From: Clostridia bacterium
GTDB taxonomy: Bacteria; Bacillota; Clostridia; Oscillospirales; QAMX01
NCBI GenBank assembly: GCA_017547975.1
Contig: JAFYNU010000068.1
Coordinates: 1-7,348, forward strand
Reading direction: 5' to 3'
Length of the DNA: 7,348 bases
Under the pieces are notes generated by a model. It had not been told where the DNA came from. It ran no database searches and saw only the letters and a list, made by a program, of their open reading frames with translations. The translations under genes and the position numbers were made by a program. Within the stretch, counting starts at the first letter, position 1. Each line of letters opens with the position of its first letter. Positions 1-6,484 of the stretch are shown here, piece after piece.

Positions 1-824
1 ACCCCCACCAGCTTCTGCTTGGAGAACTTTTCCTTGTAAAGGAGCCAGGAAACCAAAAAGCTCATGACGGTACCCACCCCGGTACGGATGGGAGACGCCG
101 CCGAAATGGGGATGTAATAGTAGGTCCAAAGCCCCACCAGGTTGGCGGCTCCGTTCATGAGTCCCGCCCCGGCCCCGTAGAGGGTACCGAATTTCACCAC
201 CGACTTGAACTGATCCCGCTCCTTGGCAAGGCCGATGAGCAGGAGTGCCAGGAAGGCGCCCCCCAGGGAAAGGATCATGAATTCGTTGTCGCATTGGTTA
301 TCAAATCTGATCTGCTGCTCCCGTTGCAGAATGGCGATGAAGGCGTTTGCCACCAGGGAGGCCAGCACCCAGGCAAGCCATCCGAAGGAGAATTTTTCCT
401 TCTTTGCCCCCGGGTCGGGCTTTTGGTAGTTCATAATGAAAAGCGACAGGAACACCAAAACGATGGAGATATACTGGAACAGGTTGGCATCCTCCCCCAG
501 ATAAAAGAGCCCGTAGAAGATCACCAGTACCCCCGAAAAGGAGCTGATGAGCCGGGAAATCACGTAGGATCCCAACTGCAGAGCCCGGTACATACCGTAA
601 AACCCGGTGGCGAAGCAAAGACAGCTGATGCCGCCGTAGACCCACAGAGCCCCGGGAAAATAAAAGCCGTCCCGGTCGGTGAGCACGAAAAACAGCATGG
701 AAAAGAGGCACACCACCGCGTTGAAAAACATCCCCCCCGCTCCGTGCTTGTTGCCGTAGCGCCGGGTCAGCATGCCCTCCACCTGGTGGGCGGCATTATT
801 CAAAATAATCAGTAAAAATCCCAT
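1..824 (-). CDS. DMT/EamA-like membrane transporter (C-terminus cut by window edge)
   Basis: Reading the minus strand from the ATG at 824-822 gives 274 codons with no stop before the window edge, so this gene is partial at its 3' end and probably lacks only 20-40 residues. The product is very hydrophobic. I count about nine membrane segments (for example around residues 32-48, 62-80, 88-108, 116-132, 148-166, 184-200, 216-236 and 243-262), with a charged cytoplasmic linker (KPDPGAKKEK, about 134-143) between two halves. This matches the two-repeat, ten-helix EamA plan. The last visible segment has the family-like pattern 'PISAASPIRTG...WLLYKEKFSKQKL', in which a proline/serine-rich helix start is followed by a helix ending in K-E. 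A GGAGAA ribosome binding site lies about 7 nt upstream of the start. EamA proteins export or import small metabolites; the substrate cannot be told from sequence. It diverges from the flavoprotein gene and is probably transcribed from the -10 box at 927-932. Confidence 0.8.
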   Translation of the reverse strand, partial: MGFLLIILNNAAHQVEGMLTRRYGNKHGAGGMFFNAVVCLFSMLFFVLTDRDGFYFPGALWVYGGISCLCFATGFYGMYRALQLGSYVISRLISSFSGVLVIFYGLFYLGEDANLFQYISIVLVFLSLFIMNYQKPDPGAKKEKFSFGWLAWVLASLVANAFIAILQREQQIRFDNQCDNEFMILSLGGAFLALLLIGLAKERDQFKSVVKFGTLYGAGAGLMNGAANLVGLWTYYYIPISAASPIRTGVGTVMSFLVSWLLYKEKFSKQKLVG

Positions 825-926
825 AGCAATCTTCTCCGTTTTGCAAAAACTGTTTCTCTTCTGCATCAGGGCAGGAAGGGCCGCATCGCCAAACCGCGCT
901 ATGCCACAGCACGATTGACCGCATCT

Positions 927-955
927 ATTATACCACCTTCCCCCCAAAAGGGAAA
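927..955 (-). promoter_or_regulatory. Putative promoter of the EamA-like transporter gene
   Basis: On the minus strand a perfect TATAAT -10 box occupies 932-927. A poor -35 candidate (TTTCCC, 955-950) lies 17 bp upstream. It is about 100 nt upstream of the transporter start, leaving a long 5' leader. The weak -35 suggests low basal activity or activator dependence, which is inference. Confidence 0.5.
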
Positions 956-992
956 CAGGAAAATTTCCATTTTTCCCGGATTTTCTCCCCTA

Positions 993-1022
993 TTGACTCC
1001 GGCATTGCCCAGGGAGTATAAT
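993..1022 (+). promoter_or_regulatory. Sigma-A-like promoter of the FAD oxidoreductase gene
   Basis: TTGACT (993-998) and a perfect TATAAT (1017-1022) are separated by 18 bp, close to the sigma-A consensus. The -10 box sits 35 bp upstream of the ATG at 1058, giving a short leader of about 28 nt that holds the ribosome binding site. A short imperfect dyad, ACTCC (996-1000) and GGAGT (1013-1017), spans the spacer. It could be an operator, but five-base arms are near chance level. Confidence 0.8.
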
Positions 1023-1057
1023 GATTCCAAAGAGCGAACCAAAAGGAGGAAGGCTGT

Positions 1058-2287
1058 ATGTTCATTCAAGAGCGACTGGAAACGCCCATCCGGGGGGAAT
1101 ATGATGCCATCGTGGTGGGTGCCGGCCCTGCGGGGTGCGGTGCGGCCATTGCTTTGGGGCGTGCAGGAATGAAAACCCTGCTGATCGAAAAATTCAACTG
1201 TCTGGGGGGTGCCTGGACCACCGGATTCATGAACCCCTTCTTTGACTATAACAACAAGTCCGGCATTGTAAACGAGCTGGTCACCGCCCTGAAGGAGCGG
1301 GGGCAATTCGGCGGTTTTTGGGACCGAAGCTTCAACTACGAATATATGAAGCACATTCTGGAACAGAAAATGACCGAAGCCGGGGTGGAGGTATTATACA
1401 ACACCACCTTCTCCCGCACCCTGGCGGAGGGCAACCGAGTTTACGGCATTGTGGCCGAAAACATTGGCGGCCGGTTTGCCGCCATGGCGAAAACCGTGGT
1501 GGACTGCACCGGTGACGGCAACGTGGCCGCCGCCGCGGGATGTCCCTTCGAACTTGGTGTGGACGGAGATTACCGGGAGTGTCAGGCTATGACCCTGATG
1601 TTCCTGGTGGGTAACATTCCCGAGGCCTATCGGGACGGGCTGATGCTGTTTGAAAAGCTCAACGCCGCCTACAACAAGGCCGGCAAGGAGATTCCCTTCC
1701 GGGTCCCCTACCTGATTCCGGTACCAAACTCCCACTTTGGCGTCGTGCAGTTCACCCACATGTACGAACACGATCCCCTGGATGCCCAGGCGCTGACCCG
1801 CGCCACCATGGAGGGCCGTCAACAGCTTATCGATGCCTTCGAGTTTTTGACCCGCTATGACCCCGACTTCAAGGATCTGGAATTGATCACCTCCTCCAGC
1901 GTGCTGGGCGTACGGGAATCCCGCCGCATCATCGGGGAATACTACCTGACCGAGGAGGATATTCTTTCGGGCGCCCGGTTTGAGGACGCGGTGGCCCACG
2001 TCACCTTCGGTGCCGACCTGCACACCAAATCCAACAAGGGTCAACATTGCTTCAAGGTACAGCCGTACCACATCCCCCTGCGCGCCCTGGTTCCCAAGGG
2101 CTACAAGGGAATTCTGGTGGCGGGGCGGTGTATTTCGGGTTCCAGGGAGGCCATGGCATCCTATCGGGTCACCGGCAACTGCGCCCAGATGGGCGAAAAC
2201 GCAGGACGCTACCTGGCGGAATCGATTCGCACCGGCACCGACATTCTGGAAGTAAAACTCCCCACCGAGCTTTTGCTCCCCCAATAA
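1058..2287 (+). CDS. FAD-dependent oxidoreductase (FAD_oxidored family)
   Basis: This 409-residue flavoprotein has an N-terminal Rossmann fold: DAIVVGAGPAGCGAAIA (about 16-32) carries the GxGxxG dinucleotide-binding motif, and LLIEK (41-45) supplies the acidic residue that binds the adenosine ribose. LGGAWTTG (49-56) follows as in PF12831 proteins. A second FAD motif, VDCTGDGNVA (148-157), a GVRESRRIIGEY segment (284-295) and the C-terminal GILVAGRCISGSREA...GNCAQMGENAG region (351-383) complete the FAD site. No signal peptide or membrane helix is seen, so it is cytoplasmic. The start is set by AAGGAGG (1043-1049), eight bases upstream of ATG. Family members oxidise or reduce small organic compounds, and many are annotated only as FAD-dependent oxidoreductases, so the substrate is unknown. 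It is monocistronic and ends 46 bp from the convergent isomerase gene. Its placement beside a fucosidase operon makes a sugar or sugar-acid substrate possible but unproven. Confidence 0.88.
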   Translation: MFIQERLETPIRGEYDAIVVGAGPAGCGAAIALGRAGMKTLLIEKFNCLGGAWTTGFMNPFFDYNNKSGIVNELVTALKERGQFGGFWDRSFNYEYMKHILEQKMTEAGVEVLYNTTFSRTLAEGNRVYGIVAENIGGRFAAMAKTVVDCTGDGNVAAAAGCPFELGVDGDYRECQAMTLMFLVGNIPEAYRDGLMLFEKLNAAYNKAGKEIPFRVPYLIPVPNSHFGVVQFTHMYEHDPLDAQALTRATMEGRQQLIDAFEFLTRYDPDFKDLELITSSSVLGVRESRRIIGEYYLTEEDILSGARFEDAVAHVTFGADLHTKSNKGQHCFKVQPYHIPLRALVPKGYKGILVAGRCISGSREAMASYRVTGNCAQMGENAGRYLAESIRTGTDILEVKLPTELLLPQ

Positions 2288-2333
2288 CCGACCTCAAAAA
2301 ATCCCCCGGAAGCTACGACGTCTTTTCTTTGAA

Positions 2334-3140
2334 TTACTGCTTCATCAGGAAATCGTAGCCATTTTTCACGTAGGCGATCTTGGCGGCCTTCATTTCCATG
2401 GGTACATTCCGCTCTCCGGGAATTTCCATGTTGAAAATCCCCCGGTAGCCGATTTCCCGCAGAGTCTTCACCACCGTGAAGAAATCGATATTCCCCCGGT
2501 TGAAGGGCATCATGTGCTGATCCCCGCTTCCGTCGTTGTCGGCAATGTGCAGGGCGCGTAGCTTTTCCCCGGCCTTCAGGATAAAGGCCCGCTGATCCTT
2601 GTCGTGGAGATTCAGGTGGCCGGTATCCAGGCAGATGCCGAAGCGGGGACTGCCTACCCCTTCAAGGATCTCCAGAATCTCGTCCACGTTGCCCACAATT
2701 GCCCCCAGGTTTTCCAGACAAATGGTGATCTCCTTGTCCTTCACGTGCTCTGCAAGCTTACGAAGCACTTGGATATTCCGTGCCACCACCTCTTGGTGGG
2801 AAAGGCCGCTGTCCGCCATGGAGTCGCAGTGGAGCACCATGTTTTGGATGCCGATGGCCTCGTAAAGATCCACCCATTTGCAAAGAATATCCAGTGCATC
2901 CGGGTCGGTGCAGATCTTCACCCGAAGCCACAGGTGCCCCTGGGGAATTTCCATGCCGGCCTCCCTGGCAAAGGCGGCAAATTTCCGCCCGGTGGCCGCC
3001 ACGTCGGAGTCCCGCTGCAGAAGTTCATAGCCGTGCTCATCCGAAAGCTCGGTGGCGGTGATCCCGTTTTCCACCAAAGTCTTCACGGCTTCCTCCGCCG
3101 AAAGCTCGGCATAGTAGCTGGTCCAAATGCTCAGTTTCAT
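2334..3140 (-). CDS. Sugar phosphate isomerase/epimerase-like TIM-barrel protein
   Basis: This 268-residue protein is a xylose-isomerase-like TIM barrel (AP_endonuc_2, PF01261). The barrel's metal ligands are visible in order: Glu143 in ITICLEN, Asp172 and His175 in ICLDTGH, His198 in LRALHIADNDG, His209 in DQHMMP, and Glu239 in FNMEIPGE. This is the Glu-Asp-His-Glu pattern of divalent-metal ketose epimerases and related sugar isomerases. The N-terminus, MKLSIWTSYYAELS, is the first beta strand. I chose the ATG at 3140 because AGGAGG (3154-3149) sits 8 nt upstream. An in-frame upstream start at 3206 would add 22 unconserved-looking residues and overlap the preceding gene. It is the last gene of the fucosidase operon, 52 bp after the amidohydrolase. 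The family covers epimerases, isomerases, inosose dehydratases and enzymes acting on 3-keto-glycosides, so the exact reaction is undetermined. No clear terminator hairpin follows it. Confidence 0.85.
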   Translation of the reverse strand: MKLSIWTSYYAELSAEEAVKTLVENGITATELSDEHGYELLQRDSDVAATGRKFAAFAREAGMEIPQGHLWLRVKICTDPDALDILCKWVDLYEAIGIQNMVLHCDSMADSGLSHQEVVARNIQVLRKLAEHVKDKEITICLENLGAIVGNVDEILEILEGVGSPRFGICLDTGHLNLHDKDQRAFILKAGEKLRALHIADNDGSGDQHMMPFNRGNIDFFTVVKTLREIGYRGIFNMEIPGERNVPMEMKAAKIAYVKNGYDFLMKQ

Positions 3141-3148
3141 ATTGTCAT

Positions 3149-3154
3149 CCTCCT
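3149..3154 (-). promoter_or_regulatory. Ribosome binding site fixing the isomerase start
   Basis: A perfect AGGAGG on the minus strand lies 8 nt before the ATG at 3140-3138. It decides in favour of this start over the in-frame ATG at 3206, which would overlap the end of the amidohydrolase gene. Confidence 0.8.
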
Positions 3155-3192
3155 GAAAATGGTAAATATCCCGGTTCGGAAGGGAAACGGTG

Positions 3193-4254
3193 TTATTGGG
3201 CGTCACAAAGGATCATATCCTCGATCCATTGGATCGAAGGGGCCATATCGCAAAGACCCCGGATATCCGAAAGCATCCTTTGGGCGGTTTGATAAAAGAG
3301 CGGACGGTTGACCTGCCGGGGACGTTCCCCCACAAAGCGGAGGTAGTTTTTGTAACAGATCTTTTCAACCGTTTCCGCCGAAAGGTCCAACCCTTTGATT
3401 CTGTGCCCCCAGATGGGCATTTCAAACTCGCTCTTGTCGTGGGTCAAGGCCATACGGACCAGGTCGTTGAGATCGGCATTCGAATCCTTGTCGTCGTTGG
3501 AGTCGGTGCCAAACTGAATGCGATCGGCATATTCTTCAAAAAAGGTCTGCCACCGGTCGATATCCCGGGAAAAACCAAGGTACATTTCCCAACCGGGGGT
3601 CAGATCAAAATTCACGTTTTCATAGCGATCCATAACCCGGCGGGCTTCGTCGGGTTTATTGGAAAGGAAAAAGAAGTGGGCAAAGGTGACCCGGAGTTTG
3701 GGATGCTTTTCCAGCATTTCAAAGTCCTCAGCGTAAATGGCATCGCAGGAAAGGTGCTTGCCATCCCCATAAAACCACCCACGCTTGAGCATATAGTCGG
3801 TCACCTGGCCGGGATCCCAGAAGGTTTCGGGGTCACCCGAATGGATGACCACCGGGGTTCCCCGCTCTTCCATGGCGGAAAGGGCCCTGTCGTAGGAGGG
3901 ATGGTTCAGCCCTTTCCCCAGAACCCGGCGCCGGTCGGGCTTCATCTGGATGAATTTGATGCCGTCACAGCCAAGGTCCATCAGGGTCTCGTATTGTTTT
4001 TCGTAGGGAATATCCCGGTAAAGATCGGTCTCGTGGAAGCAGCCAAAAGCCCGAAGGGCCATTCTTTTGTATCGGTCCTTCCAGTAAAGAACCCGCAAAT
4101 TGGATACCACGTCACAAAACGGCATGAAGGCCAGCAAAGATGCGTCTGTGACACCCTTGTGGGCCATGGTATCCAGGAGCTTTTGCGGTTTGTCAAACGC
4201 TCCGATTTCTACGTTTTCCAGATGGACGTGCCCATCGGCAATGCGGAATGCCAT
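3193..4254 (-). CDS. Amidohydrolase-2 family metal-dependent hydrolase
   Basis: This 353-residue cytoplasmic protein belongs to the amidohydrolase superfamily, Amidohydro_2 branch (PF04909-like TIM barrel). The metal-site motifs are in the expected order. DGHVHL gives His9 and His11 after strand 1, VVIHSGDPE gives His138, RVTFAHFF gives His193, and IQFGTDSND gives Asp251 after strand 8. Family members include decarboxylases such as ACMSD, dihydropyrimidinase relatives and the lactonases for L-fuconate and L-rhamnonate. The ATG is preceded by GGAGG with a 7-nt gap. The gene starts 26 bp after the fucosidase stop and is clearly co-transcribed with it. Because of that linkage, hydrolysis of a sugar lactone (for example L-fuconolactone) is a reasonable guess, but sequence alone does not separate lactonase from decarboxylase or amidohydrolase activity. 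Length is normal for the family and nothing appears truncated. Confidence 0.83.
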   Translation of the reverse strand: MAFRIADGHVHLENVEIGAFDKPQKLLDTMAHKGVTDASLLAFMPFCDVVSNLRVLYWKDRYKRMALRAFGCFHETDLYRDIPYEKQYETLMDLGCDGIKFIQMKPDRRRVLGKGLNHPSYDRALSAMEERGTPVVIHSGDPETFWDPGQVTDYMLKRGWFYGDGKHLSCDAIYAEDFEMLEKHPKLRVTFAHFFFLSNKPDEARRVMDRYENVNFDLTPGWEMYLGFSRDIDRWQTFFEEYADRIQFGTDSNDDKDSNADLNDLVRMALTHDKSEFEMPIWGHRIKGLDLSAETVEKICYKNYLRFVGERPRQVNRPLFYQTAQRMLSDIRGLCDMAPSIQWIEDMILCDAQ

Positions 4255-4280
4255 AAGAAAACCTCCGATCCTGTTTTTCT

Positions 4281-5297
4281 TTATTTCTCTGCGGCGGCCC
4301 GTAGGGTTTCCTGGGAGAAGGAGGGGATTCGGCCAAGGCCGTCGGGGCCCACGTTCAGGAGGTAATTGATACCCATGCCGTTGAGCTTTTCCCGGCGTCC
4401 CTTCACCTCTTCCGGGGTGATCCAGTTCTGGTCAAAATACTTGAAGGCCCAGGAGCTGTTCAGGGTACCCGCCGTTTCGTAAAGGTCGTAGGGGGAATAT
4501 TTCATACCGTCCAGGCTGTTGGGGTCGGCTTCGGTCTGGGCCTTGTCCAGCTTTTCCATTTTGGCGGGGTACTCGTTGTCCCCCAGGGATACGTAGTCGT
4601 AGGCACCGTTGCCGATGCGGGAATTGATGAGGCAGTTTGGCTGGAGGTTCTTCACCATACGGTTGAGCTCCAGGCTCTGTTCCGGGGTGATGGTGTGGGG
4701 CACGTCAAACCACATGAGACACAGGTCGCCGTAGTTTTTCAGAAGCTCCTCCACCTGGGGCTTGATCTTTTCGGCAAAGCAGATGGAAAAATCCTTCTTT
4801 GCCCGATCGGGGTAGTCCCAGCTGTTATCCCAGGAGATGCCTGCGCAGGGTTCAAACCGGTCGTAGCCGCCCCCGTGGGGATGATGCCAATCCAGCTCCT
4901 GGGAATAATAAAGCCCCAGCTTCAGCCCGTACTTGTAACAGGCCTCCGCCAGTTCCCCCACCACGTCCCGGCCGAAGGGGGTGGCGTCCACCACGTTAAA
5001 CCTGTCCGCCTTGGAGTGATAGAGGGCAAACCCGTCGTGGTGCTTGGAGGTAAACACAAAGTATTGCATCCCCGCATCCCTTGCCAGGCGAATCCACTCG
5101 TCCGCATTGAAATAGATGGGGTTGAAGGCCCTGGCAAGCTGTTCGTATTCCCCATTGGGGATGGCGGCGTAGCTTTGCACCCATTCGGCGTAGGTTTCCA
5201 CCCGCTTGCCCCGGTATTCCCCCATCAACAGGGAGTAGAGCCCCCAGTGGGCCATCATGCCGTATTTTGCTTCCTTAAACCACTTAACGTTATCCAT
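4281..5297 (-). CDS. Alpha-L-fucosidase, GH29, cytoplasmic short form
   Basis: The 338-residue product has the GH29 catalytic TIM barrel. Visible landmarks are KYGMMAHWGLYS (11-22, strand 1 with His17), YFVFTSKHHDGFALYHS (79-95, the conserved His-His-Asp substrate loop), LGLYYSQELDW (127-137), and YGDLCLMWFD (189-198), where Asp198 is the expected catalytic nucleophile. ETAGTLNSSWAF (274-285) and GINYLLNVGPDG (309-320) follow. GH29 enzymes hydrolyse terminal alpha-L-fucose with retention. The protein ends soon after the barrel, so the C-terminal beta-sandwich common in 430-480-residue homologs is absent. There is no signal peptide, implying imported substrates. I place the start at 5297 because the promoter's -10 box (5334-5329) lies between this ATG and the longer in-frame start at 5453; GAGGG (5308-5304) is a modest ribosome binding site. 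It is the first gene of a three-gene operon. The general acid/base residue was not identified with confidence. Confidence 0.9.
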   Translation of the reverse strand: MDNVKWFKEAKYGMMAHWGLYSLLMGEYRGKRVETYAEWVQSYAAIPNGEYEQLARAFNPIYFNADEWIRLARDAGMQYFVFTSKHHDGFALYHSKADRFNVVDATPFGRDVVGELAEACYKYGLKLGLYYSQELDWHHPHGGGYDRFEPCAGISWDNSWDYPDRAKKDFSICFAEKIKPQVEELLKNYGDLCLMWFDVPHTITPEQSLELNRMVKNLQPNCLINSRIGNGAYDYVSLGDNEYPAKMEKLDKAQTEADPNSLDGMKYSPYDLYETAGTLNSSWAFKYFDQNWITPEEVKGRREKLNGMGINYLLNVGPDGLGRIPSFSQETLRAAAEK

Positions 5298-5328
5298 ATT
5301 ACGCCCTCGTTTTCTTTGTGATATGCTG

Positions 5329-5357
5329 ATTATACTACACAACCCCTCCCTTGACAA
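5329..5357 (-). promoter_or_regulatory. Promoter of the fucosidase operon
   Basis: On the minus strand TTGTCA (5357-5352) and a perfect TATAAT (5334-5329) are separated by exactly 17 bp, a near-consensus sigma-A promoter. Transcription should begin around 5322, about 25 nt before the fucosidase ATG. The promoter starts only 15 bp after the preceding terminator hairpin, so the fucosidase operon is a separate unit from the acyltransferase operon. No obvious operator dyad or cre-like site was recognised next to it. Confidence 0.87.
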
Positions 5358-5372
5358 TCCCCATCCCAAAAG

Positions 5373-5402
5373 AAAAAGCAGATGCCGAAGCATCTGCTTT
5401 TT
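5373..5402 (-). terminator. Rho-independent terminator with UUCG tetraloop, possibly bidirectional
   Basis: The arms 5373-5385 (AAAAAGCAGATGC) and 5390-5402 (GCATCTGCTTTTT) are perfect 13-bp inverted repeats around a four-base loop. Read on the minus strand the loop is UUCG closed by C-G, the classic extra-stable tetraloop. The stem runs into a tract of six U followed by CUUUU. It lies about 56 nt after the stop of the GH29-like gene, so it terminates that operon. On the plus strand five T follow the core stem, so bidirectional use is possible, but no plus-strand gene ends here. Confidence 0.92.
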
Positions 5403-5458
5403 CGCATGACCATTCGAGATTGCCGTCCCTGCCGTATCTTTTGTCCATACCAAACGGG

Positions 5459-6451
5459 TTACTTGAGCCGGCTTCCCACATATTTCAGGGCTTCCACCTG
5501 TGCAGGGTCGAAATTTCCGTGCTGGTCCACGAAAATATCCACGGTGATCACCGCACCCGCCCGGTTATTCCGGGCAATGTAGTCGGCCAGGTATTCCTTG
5601 TCCCGCCGCACGCCGGTGTTGCGCCATCCGGCACAGGGGTTTCCATCCCGATAGTTCCCCAGGGGGATCAGCAGATGATTCTGCGCGCCGCCGGTGAAGC
5701 GGTTTTGGAAAATATAGGTAAAGTCGTTATCCTCGCCGCAAATGAAGCCCTCGTGTTCGAACCACTTGATGGGGGTATCATCCCCATCGGGATGGACGAA
5801 ACTTGCGGTGCCGCTGTTGAAGGCCCCCAGCACCTCCGGGTTTCCCTTCTTCATGGCATTGTAGTAGAGGGAAAGCAGCTCGTTGTCATAGCCCAGGTGA
5901 GCATAACAGCCGTCCACCCACCAGCCCTTTACCAGATCGCCGTAGCGAACGGCATATTCTTCCATGACCGCCGCCCAGTTTTCCACAAACTGCCGGTCCA
6001 CCTTGCCGTGGAGTCCGGCTTCGTAATCCTCGTAAAGGCCCATGGCGGGTCCCGCCACCTTGTCAAAATGGGGGCCGTCCCCGGTGTAGTACAGATAGAG
6101 GTCGATGTCGTATTGCTTCAGGGCTTCCCCAATATCCCGGATCAGATCCCGCCGGGCACATCCTTCCCCGGGGGCAATGCCGGTGATACGGCTGTAGGCG
6201 GCGTTGGGGGCGATCATAAAGCGGGTTCCCTGCATGACGGTGATGAAGTAGTAGCCACAACCGATTTCGTGGAGGGTACGAGCCAGCTTTTCCACGTCGA
6301 AGGAATCCACCTGCTGATTCCATTCCTCCGCCATCCGCAGAATTTCTTCCTTGTCGTCTGCCCGATAGTCGGTGTAGCCCTTTTCACTGCCGTAGAGGAA
6401 GTGGTTGAAAACACCCCATTTTTTCTGCATCATACGATCCTGAGCTGTCAT
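5459..6451 (-). CDS. Divergent GH29-like (alpha-L-fucosidase-related) TIM-barrel protein
   Basis: This 330-residue cytoplasmic protein resembles the GH29 fold. KKWGVFNHFLYGS (10-22) aligns with the strand-1 motif of the neighbouring fucosidase, including His17 at the same position. GCGYYFITVMQG (64-75) matches its strand 2, IDLYLYYTGDGPH (116-128) its strand 4, and YGDLVKGWWVDGCY (170-183) the nucleophile region, with Asp180 as the candidate nucleophile. The GH29 His-His-Asp substrate loop is replaced by MQGTRF (73-78), so specificity is probably not simple fucoside hydrolysis. It may be a glycosidase of altered specificity or catalytically atypical. The start is supported by AAGGAG about 8 nt upstream. 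It begins 33 bp after the acyltransferase stop and is followed by a strong terminator, so the two form an operon. The family assignment rests on motif similarity judged by eye; I do not know a characterised homolog. Confidence 0.65.
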   Translation of the reverse strand: MTAQDRMMQKKWGVFNHFLYGSEKGYTDYRADDKEEILRMAEEWNQQVDSFDVEKLARTLHEIGCGYYFITVMQGTRFMIAPNAAYSRITGIAPGEGCARRDLIRDIGEALKQYDIDLYLYYTGDGPHFDKVAGPAMGLYEDYEAGLHGKVDRQFVENWAAVMEEYAVRYGDLVKGWWVDGCYAHLGYDNELLSLYYNAMKKGNPEVLGAFNSGTASFVHPDGDDTPIKWFEHEGFICGEDNDFTYIFQNRFTGGAQNHLLIPLGNYRDGNPCAGWRNTGVRRDKEYLADYIARNNRAGAVITVDIFVDQHGNFDPAQVEALKYVGSRLK

Positions 6452-6484
6452 GTTTCTTTCTCCTTCTCTTCTGTTTTTGCAGGG

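Noticed and set aside
1394..2284. A 296-codon minus-strand open frame opposite the FAD oxidoreductase
   Set aside because: The plus-strand flavoprotein has clear FAD motifs, a promoter and a ribosome binding site. The antisense frame has no family features.
2288..2333. Possible terminator between the convergent flavoprotein and isomerase genes
   Set aside because: The 46-bp gap has short A- and T-rich tracts but I could not find a stem long enough to call a terminator on either strand.
3141..3206. Upstream in-frame start extending the isomerase by 22 residues
   Set aside because: It would overlap the end of the amidohydrolase gene and ignores the AGGAGG placed 8 nt before the ATG at 3140.
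3190..4365. A 391-codon plus-strand open frame
   Set aside because: It is antisense to the amidohydrolase gene, which has complete metal-binding motifs and a good ribosome binding site. The plus-strand frame has neither.
5298..5453. Upstream in-frame start extending the fucosidase by 52 residues
   Set aside because: The extension covers the terminator hairpin and the operon promoter, so the mRNA begins after it.
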